From: Liquidambar formosana
Lineage: Eukaryota; Streptophyta; Magnoliopsida; Saxifragales; Altingiaceae
Length of the DNA: 64,000 bases
Assembly (NCBI GenBank): GCA_039720395.1
Contig: CM077820.1
Span: 51,327,666-51,391,665 of the forward strand
Direction: 5' to 3'
Both the position numbers and the translations under genes were made by a program. Each line of letters begins with the position of its first letter. Within the stretch, counting starts at the first letter, position 1. This document shows positions 1 to 10,329 of this stretch, one piece after another. The notes beneath the pieces are model-generated. The model saw only the letters and a program-made list of their open reading frames with translations, did no database searches and was not told the origin of the DNA.

Positions 1-367
1 TGATTTGTTACCACAGTAGAGTTGTGGGTCCTGTTTTAGGTGTCAGTGATAGGGTTTCAGTGCTTAGGTTGAGGGTTTGCGCAAGGTGATGGTAGCTATT
101 GATTCTGCAGTTGTGGTTCTTCTTCTTCGCAACCCTCCTGAGATCATTTCCCTCTTAGTCCCCTTGTTGATGCATGCAAGGAGCTCTTAAAGCGGGATTT
201 GCAGTGTGTTGTTGAGGATAATTTCAGAGAAAGCAATTTTGAGGCTGATTGCTTAGCTAACCTAAGCCATGGGCTCCCTAGTGGTCTTACTATTTTAGGA
301 CCCCTCTCTTGATGTTCACAAATTCCTGCATGCTGATGATAGGGGTGTTGCAACCCCTAGGCTAGTG
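1..367 (+). pseudogene. LINE RNase H C-terminal fragment (3' end of a non-LTR retrotransposon)
   Basis: The plus strand translates, with frameshifts, into the RNase H-like (RVT_3) tail of plant LINEs. A T-V-E-L-W segment near base 13 is followed by GLRKVMVAIDSAVVV and, after a frameshift, by NFRESNFEADCLANLSHG. The reading ends at a TAG at about 365-367. The element continues left of the window. It is non-functional as seen because of the frameshifts. A pyrimidine-rich tract follows the stop. The family is confident; the exact 3' end is not. Confidence 0.75.
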
Positions 368-458
368 TAGTTGCTTTTCTTTTTTTCTTTTTTCTTCTTT
401 TTTTTCCCTTTTTTTTGGGTTGAATGGGTGGGAGCAGCCCACAAGAAAAACAAAAAAA
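362..458. other. Tail-to-tail junction of two LINE 3' ends
   Basis: A T-rich stretch (about 371-418) lies between the stop codon of the plus-strand RNase H fragment and the end of the minus-strand LINE. On the minus strand it would serve as an A-rich tail, and on the plus strand as a 3' untranslated tract. The exact breakpoint cannot be placed by eye. Confidence 0.5.
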
Positions 459-1500
459 CTAAACAAATCTAGGGTTTGTAACCCCGCTAAAATCATTCTT
501 AAGATGTTCAAGCACCGTAAAATGGGGATCTCTAAAGATAGTGAGAGTAGGAAGCAGGTCATGGCTAAGGCGCATGAGACAATCAGCAGCATAATTCCCT
601 TCATGGAAATTGTGCTCGATGATGCAGTCCCATTTTTTGATTGATAAGACGCTTGCACGCATTAATAAGAAGACCATGGGGGCTAACAGCAGCAGTGGGC
701 TTACAGTTCAGGGACAAAACCACTTCAAAGTCAACAACAGCCTTTATTTTTCTGAACCCTTCTTTCCATGCAAGAGAAAGACCATGGAATAAACCCACAG
801 TTCAGCAGTTGTAACAGTGCAGATCCCAATGTTGAAGCCAAAACCAATCAACCACCAACCAGTGTCATCACAAATAAGGCCTCCTCTAGTACCTTCACCA
901 AGATTCCCATGAGAGCTACCATCCGAATTCAACTCGATCCAGCTTGAAGGGGGAAAGGACCAAGAGATGAATTTAACCTGCTTAAAGGGTTTTAACTTGT
1001 CAGAATGCCAACGATCTCTACACTCTTTAGTTCTCTTCATAATATCATCAAGAGGGCAGAAAGGCATAATAAAGGAAGGATCAAAAATCCGTTTATTTCT
1101 CCAGATCCAAAGAGACCAGCAAGTAAACTCAAAAATAGTGATCCAAGAAGCATCCTCCTCACCACCCATTCATAATATCTTCTAGGTTCCCTTCAACCCA
1201 ATCCTTTTAAGTCTTTTGAGAAGAACATTTGCTGGGCTTGAACAGGCACTAACTTCTTCCAAATATCAGTAGCAATGTCACAATCCCCAAGGACATGGAG
1301 GATTCCTCAACATTCATGCCACACTTAGGACATGAACAATCCAAAGTTACGTGTCTAACTTGTCTGACTTTATTAGTTAAAAGTCTATCTTGACAAGCAA
1401 GCCAAAGAAAATAAACTAATTTTAGGAGGCAAATGAGCTTTCCACAGCATACCCCATTTCTTATCTTCAGCAGTAGAATCTCCATCCAAGAGCAGATGTT
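459..1500 (-). pseudogene. LINE zf-RVT and RNase H fragment
   Basis: From 1485 down there is a zf-RVT-like segment (FLWLACQDRLLTNKV, then CSCPKCG). Next, at about 1169-744, come W-I-W-R-N-K-R and the RNase H start ELNSDGSS with GGLICDDTG and TTAELW. Two further frames (about 740-601 and 620-459) hold GLSLAWKEGFRKI and NFHEGNYAADC. The pieces are in the right order but in different frames, so the enzyme is dead. RNase H at the C-terminus is usual for this plant LINE clade. Confidence 0.8.
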
Positions 1501-2344
1501 AAGTAGACTTCAGGCTAAACTTCCCATTAGAATTATGTATCCAACAAATAGAGTCTGCAGAATTAGAATCTTTGAAAGGATAGGTCACTCTAATAAGATC
1601 TAAAATATGCTGAGAGAGAAGATGCTCGAACATAGACCAATACCAATTTCCCTCCTCATCTATATAATCCCAAATGGAGGCCTGAAGATCCACCCCAAGG
1701 GGAAAATGAGAAACCAAATCAATGAGGGGAGATTCACCAACCCAGATGTCAAGCCGAAATCTGATCTTATGCCCATCACCAACAATCCATTTGACACCAT
1801 CTTTAACAAACTGTTTATCTTTACCTTGGAGGATGCTTCTCCAAGAGTAGGAAGTTCGACTATTAGGAGAACAATCCATAAAAGTAGATTGATTTAAATA
1901 CTTACCACGAAGTAAAGAGGACTATAACGAATCCAGTTTAGCAAGAAATTTCCATCCCATATGAGCCATGTAGGCTTTATTCAACATACCCATGGATCTT
2001 AAACCTAAACCACCTTTGTCTTTAGGCTGGCAAACCTTATACCAAGCCACCAAATGGATCTTTCTTCTAGACTTAGTACTTTCCCAGATAAACTTGCAGT
2101 TAACTTTATCAACCTGGTTATTCACATCCTCAGGGATTTTAGTGGACTGCATGGTGTATGAGGGAATAGTAGAAGTGACAGCTTGAATTAAAAGAGCATG
2201 GCCTGCCATAGAAAGGTGGTCTGCCTTCCACCCAGCAAACAGAGATTGAACTTTCTCTAGAATGTGAAAATAGGTAGCCTTAGAAACTCTTTTTTGAATA
2301 ATAGGGACACCCAAATATTTCCTAAGATCTGAAGTAATAGGGAT
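1500..2344 (-). pseudogene. LINE thumb/connection region
   Basis: Two minus-strand frames (2314-1922 and 1879-1499) correspond to the stretch between the RT palm and the zinc finger of plant LINEs. Recognisable blocks include GWKADHLSMAGHALLIQAV, IPSYTMQS, KGGLGLRSM and the W-R-S-I-L plus WIVGDG segment. There is a frame break near 1900. It sits in the expected order between RT and zf-RVT. Confidence 0.75.
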
Positions 2345-3080
2345 TTAACAGAAATTACTAATATCCCTAGAAATAGCTCTAGAGAAATTAGGCGAGAAGA
2401 AAATTTGGGGTTTGGAAAGGTTAACAGATTGATTGGACATGTCACAAAATTTATTCAAATACCCCATAACCACTTCAATTTGGGAAAAAAGAAGCCTCAA
2501 CAAGCTAACAAACCAGATCATCAGCAAATAACAAATGAGAAACAGAAGGACAATTTTTGCCAGCTTTAATAGGTTTCCAACGCTTCTCACTAACTTGCAC
2601 TGAAATAAGATGGGAAAGTTTCTCCAAGCATAAAACAAAAAGATAAGGGGATAAAGGGTCCCCTTGCCTAAGGCCTTGCCAGGAGTAAACTGATCAGACT
2701 TCTCACCATTCCATAACACAGAAAGTTCCATAGAAGACACAGTCCATAGCCAAGGAAATCCAAACAGAAGGCAAGCCAATTTCATTGAGAACCGAATGGA
2801 GAAAATCCCATTTGATTTGATCATACGCTTTAGCAAAGTCAATTTTTAAAGCCATGAAGCCAGATCTACCCTTCTTCTTTCTCATAGAATGAATGATTTC
2901 CTGAGTCACCAAGGTATTATCGCTTGTCATCCTACCAGGGAAAAAACTACTTTGGGTGGGAGCAATGATCTTAGGAAGGATAGGACAAAGTTTGGCAACA
3001 AATATTTTAGAGTTAAATTTAAAGGAAACATTACAAAGACAAATGGGCCAAAATTGAGAAAGTTCTGATGCATCAACCAA
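2345..3080 (-). pseudogene. LINE reverse transcriptase fragment
   Basis: Minus-strand frames encode RT motifs: SQFWPICLCNV (intact relatives have SQFRPISLCNV), the Q-SSFFPGR segment, and a motif A core KIDFAKAYDQIKWDF. After a frameshift come the G-x-G-D-P-like and palm regions. At least two frameshifts separate the parts. The start is a fusion: the upstream sequence belongs to the endonuclease domain, with a GATGCATCAGAACTT stretch shared by both reading frames at the join (about 3060-3075). Confidence 0.8.
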
Positions 3081-3344
3081 GCTGCCTGGAATCTAAAAGG
3101 ATTTAAATTCTTACTCGGAGGCTTAAAACCCACAAGGTCCACTAGGATAGGACAGTGGTCTGAGTAGGTTCTAGGAAGATGCCTCACGATAGTTTCCGAA
3201 AACAGAACTATCCAATCCACATTAGCCAAAGCTCTATCAATTCTTTCACTCACCCGAGTTATTGCCTGTGGTTAGACCAAGTGTGTGCTGGACCAAAGAA
3301 ACCCAAATCAACCAACTTACAATTATTTACCCATTAAAAAAAAT
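3066..3344 (-). repeat. LINE-interior array, unit 1 (partial, endonuclease only)
   Basis: This is the left-most unit of the array. It encodes SERIDRALANVDW, HLPRTYSDHCPIL and FRFQAAWLMHQ of the endonuclease C-terminus on the minus strand. It is then fused to RT at the left. The right border is the recurring junction whose plus strand reads gacaacgacgagcgg at 3345. Confidence 0.8.
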
Positions 3345-4262
3345 GACAACGACGAGCGGATTGGTTGCCACTTCATCTGATAAAAAACTGAATGTATGCC
3401 ATCGAGACGAGGGGCTTTAAAAGGCCCAATAAAAAACACTGCATCTTTAATTTAAGGTATTGTGGGACTAGTCTCTAGAGAGTGAAATTCTATATCAGAC
3501 AGAGTAGGAAAGAGAGAACTAGATTGATAGGGGACTACCACTTTTCTATGGAACAAATCTTGGAAATAACCAACAACTTGTTGCTTTAAAAGGGAATTGT
3601 CAAAACACCACTGACTATTGATTTTAAGCCCGAGAACTTTATTCCTCCTCTTGTTGTAGTATAAAAGAACCGAATGCTTTTGTCACCAAATTGCATCCAA
3701 TTAACCCTTGATTTTTTAAACCAAATCATTTCTTCTCGGGCAAGGATGTTATTATTCTCCATAATAAGCTTCTTATCCAGCTCCAAAGGGAACAAGTTAG
3801 GATTAGAAGCTAAAGCTTTCTGGATGCCAGTGAGTCTAGCTTCAAGTCTACGCTTCTCATCAAACACATATCCCAAAATATCATGATTCTATTTCTGAAC
3901 AGCAGTAGAAAACTCAGGGATATTGGCAGCAAGGTTGGGATCAAGAGTGTCGCAATTCTCAGACAAGAATAATTCAAAGTTCTGATGCATCAACCAAGCT
4001 GCCAGGAATCTAAAAGGTTTTAAATTCTTACACAGTGGCTTAAAACGCACAAGGTCCACTAGGATAGGACAATGGTCTGAGTAGGTTCTAGGAAGATGCC
4101 TCACGATAGCTTCTGAAAACAGAATTCTCCAATTCACATTGGGCAGTGCTCTATCAATTCTTTCACTCACCAGAGCTATTCCCCTGACGTTAGACCAAGT
4201 AAGAGCTGGACCAAAGAAACCCAAATCAACCAACTTACAATTATTTATCCATTCAGAAAAAT
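3345..4262 (-). repeat. LINE-interior array, unit 2 (complete, 918 bp)
   Basis: The unit is bounded by two copies of the same junction (3345 and 4263). Read on the minus strand it runs from endonuclease (about 4260-3950), through the linker (FDEKRRLEARLTGIQKAL), to the start of RT ending in a degraded K-A-P-x-x-D-G motif at about 3395-3420. At the junction the RT start is fused to the endonuclease segment of the preceding unit. Stops and frame changes are present, so it is non-coding. Confidence 0.85.
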
Positions 4263-4334
4263 GACAATGACGAGCAGATTGGATGCCACTTCTTTTGATA
4301 AAAAACAGATTGGATGCCATCGGGATCAGGGGTT

Positions 4335-6189
4335 TTAAAAAAGCGTATGACCACGTAGATTGGGATTTCTAGGATTTTGTATTTGAGAGGAAGGGTTTTG
4401 GGGACAAATGGAGGAAGTGGATTATGGGTTGCTTGGCATCGGTTAACTTGGCTGTGGTGTTGAATGGAAACCTGGGAGGGTTTTCAAGGCATCTAAGGGA
4501 TTGAGGCAAGGAGATTCACTGTATCCTTTTTTATTTACTTTGGTGGTGGATGTTTTGAGTAGGTTGGTTGATAGAGCTAAGGAGTGTAATTTGCTTAAAG
4601 GGTTTTCTATTGGGAGGGATAAAGTTTCAGTTACACATTTGCAGTTTGCTGATGACACTCTCTTTTTTGTATCTAGCAATGAACACAATCTTAGTAATTT
4701 GAGATACATTTTACAGATATTTGAGTTGGTGTCTGGATTTAAGGTGAATATCGGAAAGAATTCTTTAGCTGGGGTGAATTGTTCTCAAGATAAATTGGGT
4801 AGGTTAGCTAGGGAGATTGGGTTAGCTAGGGAGATTGGGTGTTCATTAGAGAGTTGTCCATTGAAGTATGTATGATTGCCCCTGGGAGGGAATCCAAGAC
4901 ATGCTAACTTTTGGCAATCGGTCATTGATAAGGTTGGAAAGAGATTGGATGGATGGAAGATGGCATTGATTTCAAAGGGAGGGAGATTGGTTTTAGTTCA
5001 GTCTGTATTGGCTAGCATTCCTATTTATTGTTGGTCTCTTTTTAAGATTGCTATGGGAGTGGCTTCGAGGGTTGAAAAATCGATGAGGGATTTTTTATGG
5101 GAAGGCAGGGGGGGAAGGAAAGAAGGATCATTTGGTTAGTTGGGAGGTGGTGTCTAGATCTAAAAGTGAAAGTGGGCTTGGTTTGGTAAATATTAGTTCT
5201 AGGTATATTGCTTTATTGGGTAAATGGCTCTGGAGATTTCCGCTGGAGAGGGATTTTTTATGGCACTTGGTCATCAAAAGCAAATATGGCTTGCAGAATA
5301 ATGCATGGGATTCTGGTGTTGGTGTGAGGACTTCTACCTAGAGCCCATGGAGGTTCATTGCTAAGGGATTGCCGCTGTTTTTGGATCATGTTGCTCTAGC
5401 GGGGGGAACGGGGAAAGGATTTGTTTTTGGGAGGATTCTTGGAGAGGTGAGTGCCCTTTTTCAGCTTGTTTTCCCCGATTGTATAATCTCTCTTATGCTC
5501 ATAGTTTTTCTATTCAAAGTTTAGTTGCTTCGTCCTCGATGCCTATTGGTTGGGATTTTCATTTTTTCAGAAATCTTAACGATAGAGAGTTGGTTGAGTT
5601 TTCCTCTTTTTTATCCGTGCTTGATAGGGTCACTCTTAATTCTTGGAAGTTGGATAAGAGATGTTGGCTTCTTTTTTCCTCTGGAGTTTTTTCATGGAAA
5701 TCTTTTTTGGATGTTATTCTTGGTACTCTTGCTTTGTCCTCTTTTCCTCCTTCTAAGATGATTTGGAAATCAAAGCTTCCTTTAAAAGTTAAAGTGTTTG
5801 CATGGACTGTTGCTCATGGAAGGATTAATATAAATGATATGTGGCAGAAAAGAAGACCTACGTTTTGTCTATCATCCCAATGGTGTTGTAAGTGTAGGAG
5901 GGCGACTGAGAGCTTGGACCATTTGTTTTTGCCCTGCGATGTGGCTTTTACGATGTGGCTGTCCTTGTTTCAGCTGACTGGGATTTGTTGGGTTCCTTCG
6001 GCTTCTTCTGGTGATTTGCTAGTGATTGACTATGGTGGTTTTGGTAGGAGTTCCAAGGGGGTGGTGTTGTGGAGATGTGTGGTTCTTGCTATCTTTTGGG
6101 TTTTGTGGTTAGAAAGAAATACGAGGGTATTTGACGACAAGGTAGAGGAGAGTGTGATTCTATGGGAGAGGGTGGTTTTTTTAGCCTCC
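4335..6189 (+). mobile_element. 5'-truncated LINE inserted in the array
   Basis: The plus strand begins inside the RT palm (KAYDHVDWDF). It continues through GLRQGDSLYPFLF, the catalytic FADD at about 4645-4656, the connection region, and a zf-RVT domain near 5800-5990 (FAWTVAHGRININDMW, then CCKCRRATESLDHLFLPC). It ends soon after W-L-E-R-N-T-R-V-F in a short A-run at about 6190. It belongs to a different LINE family from the minus-strand copies and shows no RNase H. The left and right edges fall in an A-rich stretch of the array, consistent with target-primed insertion. Confidence 0.85.
4345..6186 (+). pseudogene. RT/zf-RVT polyprotein fragment of the inserted LINE
   Basis: The reading frame is nearly continuous but carries TAG at about 4369, TGA at 4873-4875 (tryptophan expected), a frameshift near 5110-5130 and TAG at 5339-5341 (again where tryptophan is usual). 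An 18-bp tandem duplication near 4803-4838 repeats the residues LAREIG. Several stops look like single G-to-A transitions, so decay appears fairly recent. FADD is intact, but the N-terminal half of RT, the endonuclease and ORF1 are missing, so it cannot be active. Confidence 0.8.
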
Positions 6190-7006
6190 TTAAAAAAAAA
6201 ACACTGCATCTTTAATTTCAAGGATTGTGGGACTAGTCCCTAGAGAAGAAAATTCTATATCAGGAAGAATAGGAAAGAGAGAACTAGGTTGATAGGGGAC
6301 TACCTCCTTTCTATGGAACAAATCTTGGGAATAGCCAACGACTTGTTGCTTTAAAAGGGAATTATCAAAACACCACTGACCATTGATTTTAAGCCTGAGA
6401 ACTTTATTCCTCCTCCTCTTGTAGTAAGAAAGAACCAAGTGTTTTTGTCACCAAATTGCATCCAATTAACCCTCGATTTTTGAAACCAAATCCTTTCTTC
6501 TCGGGGCAAGGATGTTATTATAACCCATAGTAAGCTTCTTATCCAACTCCAAAAGGAAAGGGTTAGGATTAGAAGCTAAAGCTTTCTGGACGCTTCAAGT
6601 CTACGCTTCTCATCAAACACATTTCCAAAAACATCATGATTCCATTTCTGAACAGCAGTAGAAAACTTGGAGATATTGGCAGCAAGGTTGGGATCTAGAG
6701 TGTCCTAATTCTCAGACAAGAATAATTCAAAGTTCTGATGCATCAACCAAGCTGCCAGGAATCTAATAGGTTTTAAATTCTTACTCGGAGGCTTAAAACC
6801 CACAAGGTCCACTAGGATAGGACAGTGGTCCGAGTAGGTTCTAGGAAAATGCCTCACGATAGCTTTCGGAAACGGAACTCTCCAATCCACATTATCTATT
6901 CTTTCAATCACCCGAGCTATTCCGTGCCTGAGGTTCAACCAAGTAAGTGCTGGACCAAAGAAACCCAAATCAACCAACTTACAATTATTTATCCTTTCAG
7001 AAAAAT

Positions 7007-7914
7007 GACAACGACGAGCAGATTGGATGCCACTTCTTCTGATAAAAACAAATTGGATGCCATCGAGGCCAGCAGCTTTAAAAGGCCCAATAAAAACACT
7101 GCATCTTTAATTTTAAGGATTGTGGGACTAGTCTCTAGAGAAGAAAATTCTATATTAGAAAGAGTAGGAAGGAGAGAACTAGATTGACAGGGGACTACCT
7201 CTTTTCTATGGAACAAATCTTGGAAATAGCCAACAGCTTGTTGCTTTAAAAGGGAATTATCAAAACACCACTAACCATTGATTTTAAGCCCAAGAACTTT
7301 ATTCTTCCTCCTGTTGTAGCATGAAAAAACTGAGAGTTTTTGTCGCCAAATTGCATCCAATTAACCCTCGATTTTTGAAACGAAATCATTTCTTCTCGGG
7401 CAAGGATGTTATTTTACTTCATAATAAGCTTCTTATCCAACTCCAAAAGGAAAGGGTTAGGATTAGAAGCTAAAGCTTTCTGGATGCAAGTGAGTCTAGC
7501 TTCAAGTCTACACTTCTCATCAAACATATTTCCAAAAGCATCGTGATTCCATTTTTGAACAGCAGTAGAAAACTTAGAGATATTTGGAGCAAGGTTGGGA
7601 TCAAGAGTCTCCCAATTCTTAGACAAGAATAATTCAAAGTTCTGATGCATCAACCAAGCTGCCAGGAATCTGAAAGGTTTTAAATTCTTATTCAGAGTGT
7701 TAAAACCCATAAGGTGCACTTGGATAGGACAGTGGTTCGAGTAGCTTCTAGGAAGATGCCTCACTATAGCTTCTGGAAACAAAACTCTCCAATCCACACT
7801 AGCTAGAGCTCTATCAATTCTTTTACTCACCCGAGCTATTCCAGGTTAGACCAAGCACTGGACCAAAGAAACCCTAATCAACCAACTTACAATTATTTAT
7901 CCACTCAGAAAAAT
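7007..7914 (-). repeat. LINE-interior array, unit 4 (complete, 908 bp)
   Basis: This is the cleanest unit. On the minus strand it has endonuclease (about 7830-7640, SKRIDRALASVDW), the linker ending LELDKKLIM, and the RT start with L-F-H-R-K-E-V-V-P. The junction copies at 7007 and 7915 both contain the cagattggatgccacttctt block. The linker keeps the 12 bp that units 3 and 5 lack. Confidence 0.85.
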
Positions 7915-9115
7915 GGCAACGATGAGCAGATTGGATGCCACTTCTTCTGATAAAAAACATATGCCATCAGGACCAGGGGCTTTTAAAGGCCCAATAGAAA
8001 ACACTGCATCTTTAATTTCAAGGGTTGTGGGACTAGTCTCTAGAGAAGGAAATTCTATATCAGAAAGAGTAGGAAAAAGAGAACTAGGTTGATAGGGGAC
8101 TACCTCTTTTCTATGGAACAAATCTTGGGAATAGCCAACAGCTTGTTGTTTTAAAAGGGAATTATCAAAACACCACAGACAATTGATTTTAAGCCTGAGA
8201 ACTTTATTCCTCCTCTTGTTGTATGAAAGAACCAAGTGTTTTTCTCACCAAATTGTATCCAATTAACCCTCGATTTTTTTTTGATGAAATAAAGTTATAT
8301 ATTATCAACAAAAACGCAAAAGCGCAAATACAAAAAACAAAAACCAGCCCCTGTACACTAGTGGTATATAGATAAACTAAAGGGCTAGGCTATCCAAAAA
8401 CGCTAAGCGAGGCAATCGCATACAAAAATTAGACGTATCGCCCCAAGCAAAAAGAAAGTCAGCAACATGATTTTCTAAGTCTAACACTGTACTATCTCTA
8501 TCGTTAAAAATTCTACTATTACGCTCTGACCAAACAACCCAGAAGATGGCGTGAGGGACAATATTCCACACTCTTAACGCCTCCTTCTTACTACTCCTGC
8601 ATCTCCACAAATTTATTGCAGCTCTAATATCCTTCGACATAACCCATTGCATACCGAATAAGTGCAAACAATACATCCATAACTGGATGCTTCAAGTCTA
8701 CATTTCTCATCAAACACATTTCCAAAAACATCACGATTCCATTTCTGAACAGCAGTAGAAAACTTAGAGATATTGGCAGCAAGGTTGGGATCAAGAGTGT
8801 TCCAATTCTTAGACAAGACTAATTCAAAGTTCTGATGCATCAACCAAGCTGCCTGGAATCTAAAAGGTTTTAAATTCCTATTCGGAGGCTTAAACCCCAC
8901 AAGGTCCACTAAGATAGGACAATGGTCCGAGTATGTTCTAGGAAGATGCCTCAGGATAGCTTTCGGAAACAAAATTCTCCAATCCATATTAGCTAGAGCT
9001 CTATCAATTCTTTCAATCACCCGAGCTATTCCCTGGCTGAGGTTAGACCAAGTAAGCGCTGGACCGAAGAAACCCAAATCAACCAACTTACAATTATTTA
9101 TCCATTCAGAAAAAT
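7915..9115 (-). repeat. LINE-interior array, unit 5, split by a LINE 3' end
   Basis: The unit starts with junction copy 7915 and contains a well-preserved GPLKAPGPDG RT motif (about 7960-7990). It is interrupted at about 8272-8687 by the 3' end of another LINE. It resumes at about 8688 with the linker and the endonuclease (HLPRTYSDHCPIL). About 110 bp of linker present in unit 4 are missing at the insertion. It shares the 12-bp linker deletion with unit 3. Confidence 0.8.
8272..8687 (-). mobile_element. 5'-truncated LINE 3' end inserted in unit 5
   Basis: On the minus strand an ORF (8676-8377) encodes HAIFWVVWSERNSRIFND, the conserved end of plant LINE ORF2. A 3' tract and a poly(A) tail follow, seen as T9 at about 8273-8281 on the plus strand. 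It is only about 0.42 kb. No target-site duplication is evident, and part of the target unit is absent. Confidence 0.75.
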
Positions 9116-9619
9116 GACAACGACGAGCAGATTGGATGCCACTTCTTCTGATAAAAAACAGATTGGATGCCATCGGGACTAGGGGCTTTTAAAGGCCCAT
9201 TAGAAAACACTGCATTTTTAATTTCAAGGATTTTGGGACTAGTCTCTAGAGAGGAAAATTCTATATCAGAAAGAGTAGTTAGAGAGAACTAGATTAATAG
9301 GGGAGGGAGGACCTGCAACACCAAGCATTTGTTGATTTGGACCTTTCACAGGGATTGTTAGGCAATTAATTACCCCTGCCCAGAGGCAACATAGCAATTG
9401 GCAAGTCTCTAGCCCAAAAATATAACCAATAGTGCACATATGATTAGATATATGTTGCAATAGAAAGGATGGCCCACCAAATCATTGACCATTTAGATAT
9501 ATTTTGAAATTGAAGATGCCACCCAATAGGGAATATCTCAATAATTCAACATCAATGAAAATATTGCATAATTAACTAATCAAAACACCACTGACCATTG
9601 ATTTTAAGTCCGAGAAATT
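9116..9619 (-). repeat. LINE-interior array, unit 6 (partial, interrupted)
   Basis: The fifth junction copy at 9116 is followed by RT-start sequence to about 9302. About 280 bp of unrelated DNA intervene (about 9303-9580). About 40 bp of the linker then reappear (minus-strand LKINGQWCFD, about 9582-9619). The array ends here, abutting the intron of a zinc-finger exon. Confidence 0.7.
9303..9581. other. Unidentified insert in array unit 6
   Basis: About 280 bp replace roughly 80 bp of the LINE unit. No coding sequence, inverted terminal repeat or poly(A) tail is visible. Its origin is unknown. Confidence 0.5.
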
Positions 9620-9628
9620 TATACTCAC

Positions 9629-9812
9629 CTTTCTTCTTCTTGTCAACTTTGCAGGTGTGCTTCCGCCATTCTTCGAGGGTGTCGAATGACTCCCTACAGA
9701 ACTTGCAGATGGCTGGCACAGGTTTGGTGGCTGTGGTCCACCGCTTGGCATTCATGATGTCGCCCTTCTCGTTCTCCCTCTTGGAAGGTTTTCCTCTTTG
9801 CTTCTTACCCAT
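9629..9812 (-). CDS. First exon of a small C2H2 zinc-finger protein (partial, possibly a captured fragment)
   Basis: On the minus strand an ATG at 9812 opens 61 codons: a lysine-rich start (MGKKQRGKPSKRENEKGD), then a C2H2-like finger CKFCRESFDTLEEWRKHTC at about residues 36-54, then a basic KVDKKKKG. The exon ends at AAAG|GTGAGT, a consensus splice donor (intron starts at 9628). No downstream exon is found, because LINE-linker DNA begins within about 10 bp of the donor. The exon is therefore either a captured fragment or the intact start of a gene whose remainder was displaced. I do not recognise the gene. The first Cys pair spacing (C-x2-C) and the His-x-Cys end suggest a C2HC variant. Confidence 0.5.
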
Positions 9813-9936
9813 AACTTCGGCAGAGGTCTGGATGATTTCCTCGTCTGGTATGCTAGATATAAAAATTAGGGTTTTTGGTGCCGAAGTGCTACTGCTCTAT
9901 TTCTCGATTAATGCTATGTTGGAGAATTACTTTGCC

Positions 9937-10090
9937 CAGGGGCTGGCAATTGGGCGGGTCTAAATGGGTTGCATTAAAATTTCACCCAAACCCAATCCAA
10001 CCCGTTTCAGTACCAACTGTAAAACTAGCACCCAACCCAATCCAATTATAAACATGAACACCCAACCCAACCCGTTTAGACCCATTTAAT
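9937..10090. mobile_element. hAT-like inverted-repeat fragment
   Basis: It begins CAGGGGCTGGCAATTGGGCGG, resembling hAT termini. GGGTCTAAATGGGTTG near 9956 is repeated inverted with one mismatch near 10069-10084. No clear opposite end or 8-bp duplication is found, so this is a degraded or partial element. Confidence 0.35.
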
Positions 10091-10194
10091 GTATAGTTGC
10101 ATATCACTGTATTTTACTTACAAACCCCATTCCCACAGGCAGCTCCATCTAATCGTATTGCCAAATTTTGACTCATTTTTAAAGCTCAATCTTA

Positions 10195-10320
10195 CAACCC
10201 AACTCGTGAGTGTGGCTAGGTGCACGGTCTCAAATTCGATTCCTAGTTAAGATAACCTAAGATTTAATTTTGGGACTGATGATGGGTTGTTACACTAGTC
10301 TCTTCGGGTGTTAAGTTTTA
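10195..10320 (+). mobile_element. Possible tRNA-derived SINE remnant
   Basis: The stretch contains a box-B-like AATTCGATTCC (about 10234) about 30 bp after a weak box-A-like TGGCTAGGTGC. There is no clean tail or flanking duplication. It may be chance. Confidence 0.25.
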
Positions 10321-10329
10321 TGGGTGGGT

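Larger units (their letters stand above)
420..3344 (-). mobile_element. Decayed LINE (non-LTR retrotransposon): RT, zf-RVT and RNase H part
   Basis: Read on the minus strand from about 3344 to 420, this is the 3' two thirds of a plant L1-type element. In order it has the endonuclease C-terminus (SDHCPI motif), reverse transcriptase, connection, zf-RVT zinc finger and RNase H, broken by many frameshifts and stops. The endonuclease is joined directly to mid-RT near 3065, so the linker and RT start seen in intact relatives are deleted. It is continuous on its right with the tandem array of the same LINE's interior. It is not autonomous. Confidence 0.85.
4263..7006 (-). repeat. LINE-interior array, unit 3, split by a LINE insertion
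   Basis: This unit has the same structure as unit 2, but is interrupted at about 4335-6189 by a plus-strand LINE. Without the insert it is about 0.89 kb. It lacks 12 bp in the linker (near 6590) that units 2 and 4 retain. Confidence 0.85.
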
